From Nonlabens sp. YIK11 (GTDB lineage Bacteria; Bacteroidota; Bacteroidia; Flavobacteriales; Flavobacteriaceae), in NCBI RefSeq assembly GCF_001413925.1, contig NZ_LBMJ01000001.1:1445001-1509000 (forward strand): a stretch of 64,000 nt of DNA, given 5' to 3'. Under the pieces are notes generated by a model. It worked only from the letters and a program-made list of their open reading frames with translations. It ran no database searches and was not told where the DNA came from. A program made the translations under genes and the position numbers. Below are positions 25,131 to 35,936 of this stretch, one piece after another. Position 1 is the stretch's first letter. Each line of letters begins with the position of its first letter.

Positions 25131-28004
25131 ATGAGCAAACAATCAGAACTTGAGTTAGAGAACAAGCTCATTGCGCAGCTGGTAAAGCAGGGATACGAGA
25201 ATATCCTCATCGCAGATGGTGATGTGCTACTTGCTAACCTGAAAAACCAATTAGAACGCTTTAATCAAACGTCCTTTTCTGATAGAGAATTTGAAATTAT
25301 CCTTAATCATTTAGAAAAAGGCAATGTCTTTGAAAAGGCCAAAACCTTGCGAGATCGTTTGCACATAACCCGCGAGAATGGCGATAGTTTTTATGTGCGC
25401 TTCTTTGATAAAGAAGACTGGAATACCAATCTCTTTCAGGTAACCAATCAAATTACTCAGGAAGGCACTTATAAAAACCGTTATGACGTCACGCTACTCA
25501 TAAACGGTTTGCCGTTGGTTCAAATAGAATTGAAAAGGCGTGGTCTTGAAATCAAGGAAGCCTTCAATCAGATCAATCGCTATCAGCGGCATTCATTCTG
25601 GTCCAATCGTGGCCTGTTCCAGTACGTGCAATTATTTGTGATTAGTAATGGGGTCAATACTAAATATCTCGCCAATAATAAGTTGCAATCCGTCAAGCAA
25701 ACCTTCTTTTGGGCAGATGTGGATAACAAAAATATTACTGATTTGTTCGCTTTCGCGAAAGCGTTTTTATCGACCAGCCACCTGGCGAAAATGATCGCTC
25801 AGTACGTAGTACACAATGAGACGCACAAGATTCTTATGGTATTACGACCTTATCAGTACTACGCCACAGAAAAGCTGGTCCATCAAGTAGCGACGAGCAA
25901 TGACAACGGTTATATATGGCACACGACCGGTAGTGGTAAAACCTTAACCTCTTTCAAAGCCAGCCAGATCATTATGGACTTGCCTAATGTCCATAAAGTA
26001 GTATTTGTAGTGGACAGGAAAGATCTAGATTACCAGACCATGCTGGAGTTCAACAGCTTTAAAAAGGATAGCGTTGATGTCACAGACAATACACAATCCT
26101 TAGTACGACAACTTACAGACGATTCAAAGCTGGTATTGACAACCATTCAAAAACTGAATAATGCTATTTCCAAAGTGCACTATGAGAAGAGCCTCAAACA
26201 CCTTCAGGATAAAAAAGTAGTGTTCATATTTGACGAATGTCACAGGAGTCAATTTGGCGATACCCATAAAAAAATTACCGAGTATTTTACCAGTAGTCAG
26301 TTATTTGGTTTTACAGGAACTCCCATATTTAAGGATAATGCTGCCAAGAATGACCTGGGCAAGCGTACTACTAAAGATTTATTTGGTCAATGCTTGCATA
26401 AATACGTGATTACAGATGCTATCAAAGACCAGAATGTATTGCGCTTTGGGATTGAGTATGTTGGTAAATACAAACGCAAGAGCAAAACTTTTATAGATAT
26501 AGAAGTAGAAGATATCGATAAGGCAGAAGTCTTTAAAGATCCTAAACGTCTAGAAAAAATAGCAGATTACATCATCGCTTATCACAACCAGAAAACTTTT
26601 AGTAAAGAGTATTCGGCATTGTTTGCCGTAAGCAATATTGAAACACTCATTACGTATTACGATATTTTCAAACGCAAGAAGGATGAGGGCGAGCATGATA
26701 TGCGTATTGCCACCATATTTTCCTACGGCACTAATGAAGATGACGAAGATGCACAAGATTACCTGCCAGACGATGATCAACTGGCCATGGCTGCGGAGCC
26801 TACTGCGTCTTACAAAACAAGTCATACCAGAGAAAAATTAGATAGCTATATCTCTGATTATAACGCCATGTTCCATACGAGCTTTTCCACTAAAGATGGA
26901 CAGCAGTTTGAGAACTACTTCAAGGATATAAGTAAACGATTGAAGGAACGTGAGAAAACAACTTTTCAAGATAAAGATCGATTAGACCTTGTGATCGTCG
27001 TCAACATGATGCTTACCGGTTTTGATGCTAAGCGCGTGAATACCCTGTATGTAGATAAGAACTTGAAATACCACGGCCTCATACAAGCCTATTCCAGAAC
27101 GAATAGAATTCTGGGAGAGCAGAAGTCGCAAGGGAACATCCTATGCTTTAGAAACCTGAAGAAAGCCACAGATGAGGCCGTTACCCTATTCTCTAATAAA
27201 GATGCGATAGAAGAAATCATTCTACCGCCTTATGAATCTATAGCAGAGAAATTTGATGAAGCCTTAAAAAATTTATTGGAGATCGTTCCAACCTACCAAA
27301 GTGTTGATGATCTGATGAGTGAAGAGGATGAGCTTGCATTCGTAATGGCTTTTAGACGTTTATTGAGAGCCAAAAATGTTCTAGAATCTTACACAGATTT
27401 TGATTGGGACGATCTGGGTATCGATGAGCAGACTTTTGAAGATTATAAGGGAAAATACCTTGACCTCAACGATAAAGTCAAGAACGATCGACAAGTCCAC
27501 AAAGCATCCATTCTGGACGATATCGATTTTGAGTTGGAGTTGATCCATCGGGATAAGATAAATGTCGCCTATATATTACAATTACTAGCACAACTGAAGG
27601 AGTCAAAATCTGCTGACGCCACTGCTCAGAAAAAAGCCATCATTGATATGCTAACTGGTGATGTAGAGCTGAGAAGCAAACGCGAATTGATAGAAAAGTT
27701 TATAGAAGAAAACCTGCCCTACATTAACGATGTCGACGCTATACAGGATGAGTTTGAACGTTTCTGGCACGAAGAGCGCATCATGGCGCTTTCTAAAATT
27801 TGTGAAGAAGAAAATCTGGATAAGAAACAATTTAGAGCACTTATCGATAGCTACACAAATTACGGAAGAGAACCCCTGCGGGATGATATATTCAAATGCC
27901 TGGACAACAGACCTAGCATTTTAAAAGCCCGTGAAATAGGCGAACGAATATTGGATAAAATGAAAGAGTTTGTTGAGGTTTTTGTGCAGGGAATGACGGG
28001 ATAG
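25131..28004 (+). CDS. hsdR: Type I restriction-modification system, restriction subunit
   Basis: The ATP-driven translocase and endonuclease of the type I enzyme, 957 residues. The N-terminal nuclease core has LLINGLPLVQIELKRRGLEI (E-x-K type). The SF2 helicase part has Walker A HTTGSGKTLTSFK near residue 264-276, the DEAH-type box IFDECHRSQFG, FGFTGTPIF, and the late motif VNMMLTGFDAKRVNTLYVDK. A helical C-terminal domain follows. An exact copy of the AFAKA palindrome lies at 25749-25762. The gene is separated from hsdM-hsdS by two extra nuclease-like genes. Confidence 0.96.
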   Translation: MSKQSELELENKLIAQLVKQGYENILIADGDVLLANLKNQLERFNQTSFSDREFEIILNHLEKGNVFEKAKTLRDRLHITRENGDSFYVRFFDKEDWNTNLFQVTNQITQEGTYKNRYDVTLLINGLPLVQIELKRRGLEIKEAFNQINRYQRHSFWSNRGLFQYVQLFVISNGVNTKYLANNKLQSVKQTFFWADVDNKNITDLFAFAKAFLSTSHLAKMIAQYVVHNETHKILMVLRPYQYYATEKLVHQVATSNDNGYIWHTTGSGKTLTSFKASQIIMDLPNVHKVVFVVDRKDLDYQTMLEFNSFKKDSVDVTDNTQSLVRQLTDDSKLVLTTIQKLNNAISKVHYEKSLKHLQDKKVVFIFDECHRSQFGDTHKKITEYFTSSQLFGFTGTPIFKDNAAKNDLGKRTTKDLFGQCLHKYVITDAIKDQNVLRFGIEYVGKYKRKSKTFIDIEVEDIDKAEVFKDPKRLEKIADYIIAYHNQKTFSKEYSALFAVSNIETLITYYDIFKRKKDEGEHDMRIATIFSYGTNEDDEDAQDYLPDDDQLAMAAEPTASYKTSHTREKLDSYISDYNAMFHTSFSTKDGQQFENYFKDISKRLKEREKTTFQDKDRLDLVIVVNMMLTGFDAKRVNTLYVDKNLKYHGLIQAYSRTNRILGEQKSQGNILCFRNLKKATDEAVTLFSNKDAIEEIILPPYESIAEKFDEALKNLLEIVPTYQSVDDLMSEEDELAFVMAFRRLLRAKNVLESYTDFDWDDLGIDEQTFEDYKGKYLDLNDKVKNDRQVHKASILDDIDFELELIHRDKINVAYILQLLAQLKESKSADATAQKKAIIDMLTGDVELRSKRELIEKFIEENLPYINDVDAIQDEFERFWHEERIMALSKICEEENLDKKQFRALIDSYTNYGREPLRDDIFKCLDNRPSILKAREIGERILDKMKEFVEVFVQGMTG
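25746..25763. repeat. Short palindrome, intragenic copy in hsdR
   Basis: TTCGCTTTCGCGAAAGCG contains the exact core at 25749-25762. It is read in frame as FAFAKAF in hsdR, between the nuclease and helicase domains. Confidence 0.9.
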
Positions 28005-28116
28005 GTTCGGCCTGGAGCAATATGGATTCAAATGATAAAATTCGATGTAAGCTAGATTGAACTGTAGATGAATTTGATAAGTTAGGTCGTTTAAAATAAT
28101 TAATCAGAGAACAAGA

Positions 28117-30873
28117 ATGCTATTTGATAAAGTTACAGAGCAACACATATTAAAGGGTATTGAAGACTTTGAAGACAAAGGTTTTCCAGAAGGTTTTGGT
28201 CCTTCCTCCACATATGATTTAATCCACGATGGTAAAACATTCCCTCCCAAAGCGGTTATGGCCTATGCTAATTTTCATGCCGTTGGCAGAAAGATAGAAC
28301 GGTACTTCAAGGGTGGATTAGAGACAGATTGTTTCAAGGCTTATGAGAGAAATAATTTTAAAATTGAACCTAAAGAAAAAGTTGATTTTTATAATTGGAC
28401 ACAGACTCATCTAGAATTAGTTGAATACTTAAAGGATAAACGTTCAAAAAGTAAGCAGCTTCTAAAAATGCTTGAAGATACGGGTGTTGTTATTGGTAAG
28501 GATGATTTTGGTAATGGAGTTCGAGGAGAAATTGAAGAAATTGATCCCTTTACTTTTTTCTGCTATATCCACAAATATGGAGAAACTAAAAGATTAAAGA
28601 TTCTTCAGTCGCTGGCAAATAAGTTGGATTTATTCTACCCAAACGGTGAACGTGGCATTCCCACAGCTAATGCTCAAAAAGTCTGGATGTTTCCATATGC
28701 CTTTGAGAGAGTTGGAGATGAATTTGGAATACTCTGGGAGCTATTTAATGCGGCCATAGATCACACAATATCAAACGAACTATTTCAACGCGCATTAAAT
28801 ATTCGGAATGTTGGCAAAACTAAAATTACAGAGGTGCTATTTTATGTACGCCCTTTTGATTATTTTCCAATCAATGGTCCTTCAAAACCATATTTGAAAG
28901 ATGAATTAGGTATTGATTTTCACTTTGAAAATTATGAGGAGTATCAACAAATCAACAAAACCATCAAGGAAAAATCTGAATTGTCATTTCCTGAATTATC
29001 TTATTTAGCTTGGGAAAGTACTAATGCGAAAAATTCGAAAACGCCAATACAGGTTTTTCAAGAAGATGAGACTCAATTAAAAAATGTATTAGTAAACTTT
29101 ACTCAAACTCAAATAGATAACTTTTTTAATTTTTTAGATGAGATACATTCAGTCTTGAAGATAGAAAGGGGAGATGATCGTTTTACATATAATACTCGTC
29201 AAGATGAAAAGCGTTTAGCTTTTCTTATAGGCCAGCGAATAGGTTGGTCGTTAGATTCCAGAACAAATAGAGGTGCTTATGAAGTAATAAGCAATGAACC
29301 ATTTGAAGAGGTTACTTATAGCTATGAAGGTAATGATGGTATCGTAATGGTAAAATTTGATAGGATCGATGTACTTATTAATAATAAAAAAGTTGTCTTG
29401 GATCAGATGATTCGGGAATTGGACGGAATTAAAAAATCCGGGTTTCGAAAAAACATGAATACCGCTTTCGAGAAAGCAGTTTTTGAACAGCAGTATAGAA
29501 AGCAATTCACTGGATCCTTCACCGAAGTATCGGAACCAGCGGCAACTTATAAAAAGAAGACAATGCCTTTAAATCAAATTCTTTACGGGCCTCCTGGAAC
29601 GGGAAAGACTTTTAAGCTACAGAACAATTATTTTGAGCATTTTACTAAGACCGCTAATGCCAAAACTAAAGAAGATTATTTGATAGAAGAGGTAGAGTCT
29701 TTGCAATGGTGGGAAGTCTATTATATAGCTCTAAAAGACATTCCAAATTCGAAAGTATCAGATTTAATAATTCATCCAGCAATTGTTGCAAAGTCAAAGT
29801 TGAGTTCTATTAGAAACATAAAAGCATCTGCCTGGGGCTGTTTACAAAGGCACACGGTTGATGAATGTGATAATGTGAATGTTGTAGGTAGAGGTAATGT
29901 AAGAGCCTTTTGGAAAAATGAAGATAAGACATGGAGAATTGCTGATGGAATAGACGAGGATGCTTTTTCTGAACTCGAAGATATTCTCGATCGATTCAAA
30001 AATTATAAAACAAACTCTGGTGATGAAGTAAAAAACTACGAATTCGTGACATTTCATCAATCCTTCACTTATGAGGATTTCGTGGAAGGAATTAAGCCAG
30101 TCCTTGAAGATGAGAATGCAGAGCTGCGTTATGAAATGAGCGATGGTGTATTCAAAAGACTGGCTAATCTTGCAAGAAATAACCCTGAACAACCTTATGC
30201 TATTTTTATAGACGAGATCAATCGTGGAAATGTCGCTTCCATTTTTGGAGAACTCATCACACTTATTGAAAAGGATAAAAGGGCAGGAGCAGAGAATGAG
30301 TTGAGCGTCATTTTACCCTATTCTAAAACAAAATTCTCTGTACCACAAAACCTTCACATCATAGGTACCATGAATACCGCAGACCGTTCTATTGAGGCGC
30401 TGGATAGCGCTTTGAGACGTAGATTTGAATTTAAGGAAATGTTGCCAGACTACGATGTGATCGACGATGTGCTTAACTATCAAGAGTTTGAAGGGTATCA
30501 AATTTCTAATATTCTTAGAACCATCAACAACCGTATTACCGTTCTCATAGATCGGGATCATCAAATAGGGCACTCTTATTTTCTTAATTTGATAAACTCT
30601 AGCAACCTAGGAAAGGACTTAAAAACAGTTTTCAAGTATAAGATCATACCATTACTTCAGGAATATTTCTTTAATGATTATGTCAAGATCGCTATGGTAA
30701 TAGGAGAAGGTTTTATGGATAAGGATCAATATAGCAACGTCACTTTTGCTTCCACTGATGGTGATTATGATTCTGATTACAGTGATGTCATCAAATATGA
30801 AATTAGAGCTGATGAGAAAATCAATATAAGCGATGCTATCAAGCAGCTAATGGGCCATAGTAACGATGCCTAG
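28117..30873 (+). CDS. mcrB: McrB-family AAA+ restriction GTPase with extra N-terminal domains
   Basis: The C-terminal AAA+ motor is of the McrB type, with Walker A YGPPGTGKTFKL near residue 490, Walker B FIDEINRGNVASIFGELI near 698, and the family GTP-specificity signature GTMNTADRSIEALDSALRRR near 750. It powers cleavage of modified DNA with McrC, which overlaps it by 8 bases. The ~470 N-terminal residues are unusual: the first 85 (FPEGFGPSSTYDLIHDGKTF and PPKAVMAYA) recall the ScoMcrA-type N-terminal head domain, and the middle region is unassigned. These parts should read the modified base or sequence. A diverged GCTTTCGAGAAAGCA palindrome lies at 29463. Confidence 0.9.
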   Translation: MLFDKVTEQHILKGIEDFEDKGFPEGFGPSSTYDLIHDGKTFPPKAVMAYANFHAVGRKIERYFKGGLETDCFKAYERNNFKIEPKEKVDFYNWTQTHLELVEYLKDKRSKSKQLLKMLEDTGVVIGKDDFGNGVRGEIEEIDPFTFFCYIHKYGETKRLKILQSLANKLDLFYPNGERGIPTANAQKVWMFPYAFERVGDEFGILWELFNAAIDHTISNELFQRALNIRNVGKTKITEVLFYVRPFDYFPINGPSKPYLKDELGIDFHFENYEEYQQINKTIKEKSELSFPELSYLAWESTNAKNSKTPIQVFQEDETQLKNVLVNFTQTQIDNFFNFLDEIHSVLKIERGDDRFTYNTRQDEKRLAFLIGQRIGWSLDSRTNRGAYEVISNEPFEEVTYSYEGNDGIVMVKFDRIDVLINNKKVVLDQMIRELDGIKKSGFRKNMNTAFEKAVFEQQYRKQFTGSFTEVSEPAATYKKKTMPLNQILYGPPGTGKTFKLQNNYFEHFTKTANAKTKEDYLIEEVESLQWWEVYYIALKDIPNSKVSDLIIHPAIVAKSKLSSIRNIKASAWGCLQRHTVDECDNVNVVGRGNVRAFWKNEDKTWRIADGIDEDAFSELEDILDRFKNYKTNSGDEVKNYEFVTFHQSFTYEDFVEGIKPVLEDENAELRYEMSDGVFKRLANLARNNPEQPYAIFIDEINRGNVASIFGELITLIEKDKRAGAENELSVILPYSKTKFSVPQNLHIIGTMNTADRSIEALDSALRRRFEFKEMLPDYDVIDDVLNYQEFEGYQISNILRTINNRITVLIDRDHQIGHSYFLNLINSSNLGKDLKTVFKYKIIPLLQEYFFNDYVKIAMVIGEGFMDKDQYSNVTFASTDGDYDSDYSDVIKYEIRADEKINISDAIKQLMGHSNDA
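29463..29478. repeat. Diverged short palindrome in mcrB
   Basis: CGCTTTCGAGAAAGCA differs from the core palindrome by one base in the 14-mer. It is read as AFEKA, in the same frame as the intact AFAKA copies, as expected for a decayed insertion. Confidence 0.5.
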
Positions 30874-32110
30874 AAGACCAAAGTATATATCGGTTTTTGA
30901 ATATGAGACACTTACTACTAATACGGCTAGGCGTCCTAGCAAACAACTTATCTCAAAAGAGATATATAAGTCCTTTTTAGACTATTTCGACGCAAATCCT
31001 GATACCCCATTCTTCACTCTAGTCAATCAAGGCGTTAAATTCCAGCAATATGTTGGTGCCATTCAAATAGGCAACACCACCATTGAAGTCTTGCCGAAAG
31101 CTGGTAGGAATGATAATAAAAAGGAATGGCAGCATGTCTTGCTTACCATGCTCAAAACTTGTCATTTGCTCACGGCAAAAGAAAGCGGGTCAGCCAATTT
31201 GAAGCTAAGAGCTAACTCTGTTTTGGAATTATATTTTGAATTATTCCTAAACGAGGTTGAAGCGCTTATTAGACAAGGACTCATTAAGAAATATAGCAAG
31301 CAGCAAGGACAACAGAGAGCGCTTAAAGGGGCACTAGTTTTTAGCCAGCACGTCAGTAAGAATTTGGTCCATAAGGAACGGTTCTTTACACACCATACGA
31401 TTTATTCTAAAGACCACCTTATGCATCAAATCTTAAACGAGGCTCTCTGTCTGATATCCATCATTTCAAAAGACTCACAACTTGCTGACAAAATGGGTCG
31501 GGTTCGTTCCCTATTTCCCGAAGTGAGCAGAGTTAAAGTAAATGCAACATTATTTGAACGTATTCCGCTTTCGCGAAAGCATAAACCCTATCAAAAAGCA
31601 CTGTCCATTGCAAAACTTATTTTGCTTAATTACCGGCCTGATATCAAGGCAGGTCGCAAGGATTTGCTTGCCATCATGTTTGATATGAATAGATTGTGGG
31701 AGGAATATGTCTTGCGTATTTTGAGAAAGGGTAATGATGGAAGCTGGCACATAAAGGGACAGGAATCCCAGTTGTTTTGGAAGAGGAAAACCATTCGGCC
31801 CGATATTGTACTAGAGAAAGAGGGTTTGAAATATGTGATCGACACTAAATGGAAAGTCATAAAGAGCAACAAGCCCAATGATGCTGATTTAAAACAAATG
31901 TACGTTTATAACCACCATTGGGATGCCAAACAAAGTATGTTGTTGTATCCGAATGATGGCTCCCAAACACATAACTCAGGAAAATTTGTATTACCGTACT
32001 TAGATATGGGACATCATTCTTGCAAATTAGGATTTGTGCATGTGATTAAAGGCTCTAGCCTTAATCCATATATGGCAAAAGAGATATTTGAGTTGCTTGA
32101 TCTCAAATAA
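30866..32110 (+). CDS. mcrC: McrC-family restriction endonuclease subunit
   Basis: The nuclease partner of McrB. The N-terminal part has VGAIQIGNTTIEVLPKAG, typical of McrC. The C-terminal PD-(D/E)XK core has RPDIVLEKEGLKYVIDTKWK near residue 310, with the metal-binding D and D-x-K pair. At 414 residues it is full length. It overlaps mcrB by 8 bases, so the two are translationally coupled. An exact palindrome copy lies at 31567-31580, read in a different frame from the others (IPLSRKHK). Confidence 0.92.
   Translation: MPRRPKYISVFEYETLTTNTARRPSKQLISKEIYKSFLDYFDANPDTPFFTLVNQGVKFQQYVGAIQIGNTTIEVLPKAGRNDNKKEWQHVLLTMLKTCHLLTAKESGSANLKLRANSVLELYFELFLNEVEALIRQGLIKKYSKQQGQQRALKGALVFSQHVSKNLVHKERFFTHHTIYSKDHLMHQILNEALCLISIISKDSQLADKMGRVRSLFPEVSRVKVNATLFERIPLSRKHKPYQKALSIAKLILLNYRPDIKAGRKDLLAIMFDMNRLWEEYVLRILRKGNDGSWHIKGQESQLFWKRKTIRPDIVLEKEGLKYVIDTKWKVIKSNKPNDADLKQMYVYNHHWDAKQSMLLYPNDGSQTHNSGKFVLPYLDMGHHSCKLGFVHVIKGSSLNPYMAKEIFELLDLK
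31567..31580. repeat. Short palindrome, intragenic copy in mcrC
   Basis: GCTTTCGCGAAAGC, exact core. This is the only intragenic exact copy that is not read as AFAKA; it gives PLSRKH. Confidence 0.9.
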
Positions 32111-32236
32111 AATAAGGGATTGAGAGGTGTTATTATGTAAAAACGAATAGACACGTTTATCTCAACCGTTGAAGTCATCATGAAACTAGAAAAACCAATA
32201 TTTGGAAAGTGAAGTGGACTTTTATAGATTGCCATC

Positions 32237-33256
32237 ATGAGTGAAAATCACAACCAAGATTCCTTTGACAAAGGACTAGCCTTTGAAGACTATGTAGAAA
32301 AGGTTCTGTTTCCTTACAATGCTTATGATCTCCAGCATAAAACAAATGGCTATGAACAAAATAAAGAGCGTTATGTGACCAACTCGCGAAAGCCAGACTT
32401 TAGATTCAAGTGTCGCTTGACTGGTAAGGAATTCCATGTGGAGGCGAAATATCGAACCAATTCTTTTAAAGAGCGTTATGAAATTTTAAGTGATACCCAA
32501 ACGACAACTTTTCAAGAAATTCATACTACAGAGGTTCCCATCTATATTGTTTTGGGTTATGGGAACACGGCAGAGGATCCAGAATACGTGAGTCTGATAC
32601 CCTATGAAATGCATCGTGAGCAGTCCATACCTGTGAGCACGGCTTTCCAACTTCAAATCCCAAAAGCTGAGGTTCCTAGTTCATTAATTACAACGCGGGT
32701 CACAACAGACGAAAAAGTCGAACCTGTAGCTTTTGAAGCTACTGAACATACTAAAAAGGCATTCTTATCCAAACCGATTCTTTCGGTCCTAGGTCTCGTT
32801 GCTGTGATTGCGTTTGGCACGACTTATTTTTTCTTAGACGATGAAAGTAGAGATACACCTACCACTGTCGCCGTAAATCCTGAGACCAATACTGAAGTAT
32901 TAAAAAATACCATTGCTGAATATTACCAACATCTAGATAGTAATGACTTAGCCACATTACACAATTACATATCGCCCAAGATGCGCAACTGGTATGGCGT
33001 GAAGAATCCAAGTCTAGAAGATGTTAGAAAAGATATTGAGGATTATAGAAATACATATCCTTTTACGGAAACGAAAGTCGACTTTGAAAAGATCAATATA
33101 GTTGAACAAGATAATGGTGACTTTTATATCACCTACCCGATGGAATACAAAGTGAAGTCTAAAGTGAATGCACCTTATAAATTGTATGACCTGTATCTTA
33201 CTACGATATGGGATAAAGATTATAAGTTAGTAAGCGCTCAGGAGTTACGTAGGTGA
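32237..33256 (+). CDS. Membrane-anchored PD-(D/E)XK-like protein with NTF2-like tail
   Basis: Residues ~10-75 look like a restriction-endonuclease-like core: KGLAFEDYVEKVLF, then KPDFRFKCRLTGKEFHVEAK with the D...ExK pattern. A segment with IPIYIVLGYGN-like strands follows. A single membrane helix (about residues 176-197, LSVLGLVAVIAFGTTYFFL) comes next, then a ~110-residue domain that looks NTF2/SnoaL-like (TIAEYYQHLDSNDLATLHNY). A nuclease core on the cytoplasmic side with an outer domain across the membrane would be a rare layout. Last gene of the defence island, ending at a terminator. Function unknown. Confidence 0.7.
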   Translation: MSENHNQDSFDKGLAFEDYVEKVLFPYNAYDLQHKTNGYEQNKERYVTNSRKPDFRFKCRLTGKEFHVEAKYRTNSFKERYEILSDTQTTTFQEIHTTEVPIYIVLGYGNTAEDPEYVSLIPYEMHREQSIPVSTAFQLQIPKAEVPSSLITTRVTTDEKVEPVAFEATEHTKKAFLSKPILSVLGLVAVIAFGTTYFFLDDESRDTPTTVAVNPETNTEVLKNTIAEYYQHLDSNDLATLHNYISPKMRNWYGVKNPSLEDVRKDIEDYRNTYPFTETKVDFEKINIVEQDNGDFYITYPMEYKVKSKVNAPYKLYDLYLTTIWDKDYKLVSAQELRR

Positions 33257-33270
33257 CTTTATTAAACAAA

Positions 33271-33298
33271 AAAAGCCTACTATCTCTAGCGGGCTTTT
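33271..33298. terminator. Bidirectional terminator between the defence island and rtcB
   Basis: AAAAGCC (33271-33277) and GGGCTTTT (33291-33298) form a stem with a 13-base loop. An A-run precedes it and T residues end it, so it can serve both converging units. Confidence 0.75.
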
Positions 33299-33302
33299 GA
33301 TT

Positions 33303-34712
<1,410 letters not shown>

Positions 34713-34721
34713 TTAATAAAA

Positions 34722-34750
34722 GCTCCGCCCACTCCTTTGGTTGACGGAGC
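34722..34750 (-). promoter_or_regulatory. Hairpin in the rtcB leader
   Basis: GCTCCG (34722-34727) and CGGAGC (34745-34750) pair with a 17-base loop, 25 bases upstream of the rtcB start. It could be an operator for the WYL regulator or an RNA structure in the rtcB leader. Confidence 0.4.
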
Positions 34751-34879
34751 CACCACTTAGGGAAGTTGAAACCACAAAGAATATACTTCCCTACTAACTC
34801 TGCACAAATATTTGCATCCTACTACGCAACCTTTTTGCGTAGTTATAATTAATCTTTAGATTTAGTTAGAATTAAAGCT

Positions 34880-35890
34880 ATGGCACTGAATAAAAATGCA
34901 CTGATACGTTATAAAACTATTGATAAGTGTTTGCAGAATAACATGCGGGACTGGACGCTTGAGGATCTGATCGACGCTTGTAGTGATGCCTTGTATGATC
35001 TGGCAGGAAAGGATGTGAACGTGAGTAAACGAACCATACAGCTCGATTTACAGCATATGAGAGGAGATGCGTTGGGTTATAATGCTCCCATAGAGGTGTA
35101 TGAAAAGAAATATTACCGGTATTCTGATCCTGATTATAGCATCACCAATATCCCACTTACCGAGAATGATATGAGTGTGCTGTCAGAGACTATGGATATG
35201 CTCAAGCAATTTCAGGATTTCTCCTTATTTGACGAGTTTAAAGGCGTCTTTCAAAAATTAGAGGATAAGATCTATACCCAGCGGCACCATAAGGCCGCTG
35301 TGATACATTTGGATAAGAATGCAAACCTTAAAGGATTGGAATTGCTGGATGAATTGTATCAAGCGATCTTAAAGGAAGTGGTTCTCGATTTGATGTACCA
35401 GTCGTTTAAAGCCCATGCACCATCGATGATTAAATTTCATCCACAGTTGTTGAAGGAATATAACAACCGCTGGTTTATCGTCGGTATGCGGGATGAGAAT
35501 GATAAGATCCTGACGCTTGCGCTGGATCGCATTTTAGGGGTTGATTACGATTTCAAATCCCGTTACAAATCGGCACATCTTGATGCAGATGCTTATTATG
35601 AGCATACCATAGGCGTTACCGTTCTTTCCAACCGGGAATTACAGGACGTTGTTTTTAGAGTAGATCGAGATAATGCGCCTTATGTGGTGACCAAACCTTT
35701 CCATCATAGTCAAAAGATTCTTGAAGAGCATGATGATGGTAGTGTCACCTTTCAAATACACGCCCATTTGAATTATGAATTGGAGCGTTTATTATTGGGA
35801 TTTGGTGAAAGCTTAGAAGTCATTGGCCCCAAACGTTTGCGTCGTAGAATGCGCAGTAAATTTAAGAAGGCTCTGCAATCGTACGAGTAA
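34880..35890 (+). CDS. WYL-domain transcriptional regulator
   Basis: The N-terminal ~75 residues form a winged-helix DNA-binding domain (TLEDLIDACSDALYDLAGKD ... VSKRTIQLDLQHMRGD). A WYL domain (about residues 155-235) follows, with LDLMYQSFKAHAPSMIKFHP and YNNRWFIVGMRD (a WFIVG form of the WYL core), and then a WCX-like C-terminus (FHHSQKILEEHDDGSVTFQI). Such proteins sense ligands, often nucleic acids or nucleotides. It is divergent from rtcB, so control of RNA repair or of itself is likely but not shown. Confidence 0.88.
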   Translation: MALNKNALIRYKTIDKCLQNNMRDWTLEDLIDACSDALYDLAGKDVNVSKRTIQLDLQHMRGDALGYNAPIEVYEKKYYRYSDPDYSITNIPLTENDMSVLSETMDMLKQFQDFSLFDEFKGVFQKLEDKIYTQRHHKAAVIHLDKNANLKGLELLDELYQAILKEVVLDLMYQSFKAHAPSMIKFHPQLLKEYNNRWFIVGMRDENDKILTLALDRILGVDYDFKSRYKSAHLDADAYYEHTIGVTVLSNRELQDVVFRVDRDNAPYVVTKPFHHSQKILEEHDDGSVTFQIHAHLNYELERLLLGFGESLEVIGPKRLRRRMRSKFKKALQSYE

Positions 35891-35936
35891 TTCAATAATG
35901 GTCTGGGAATTACCAGCGATCACCACTCAAAAGGCG

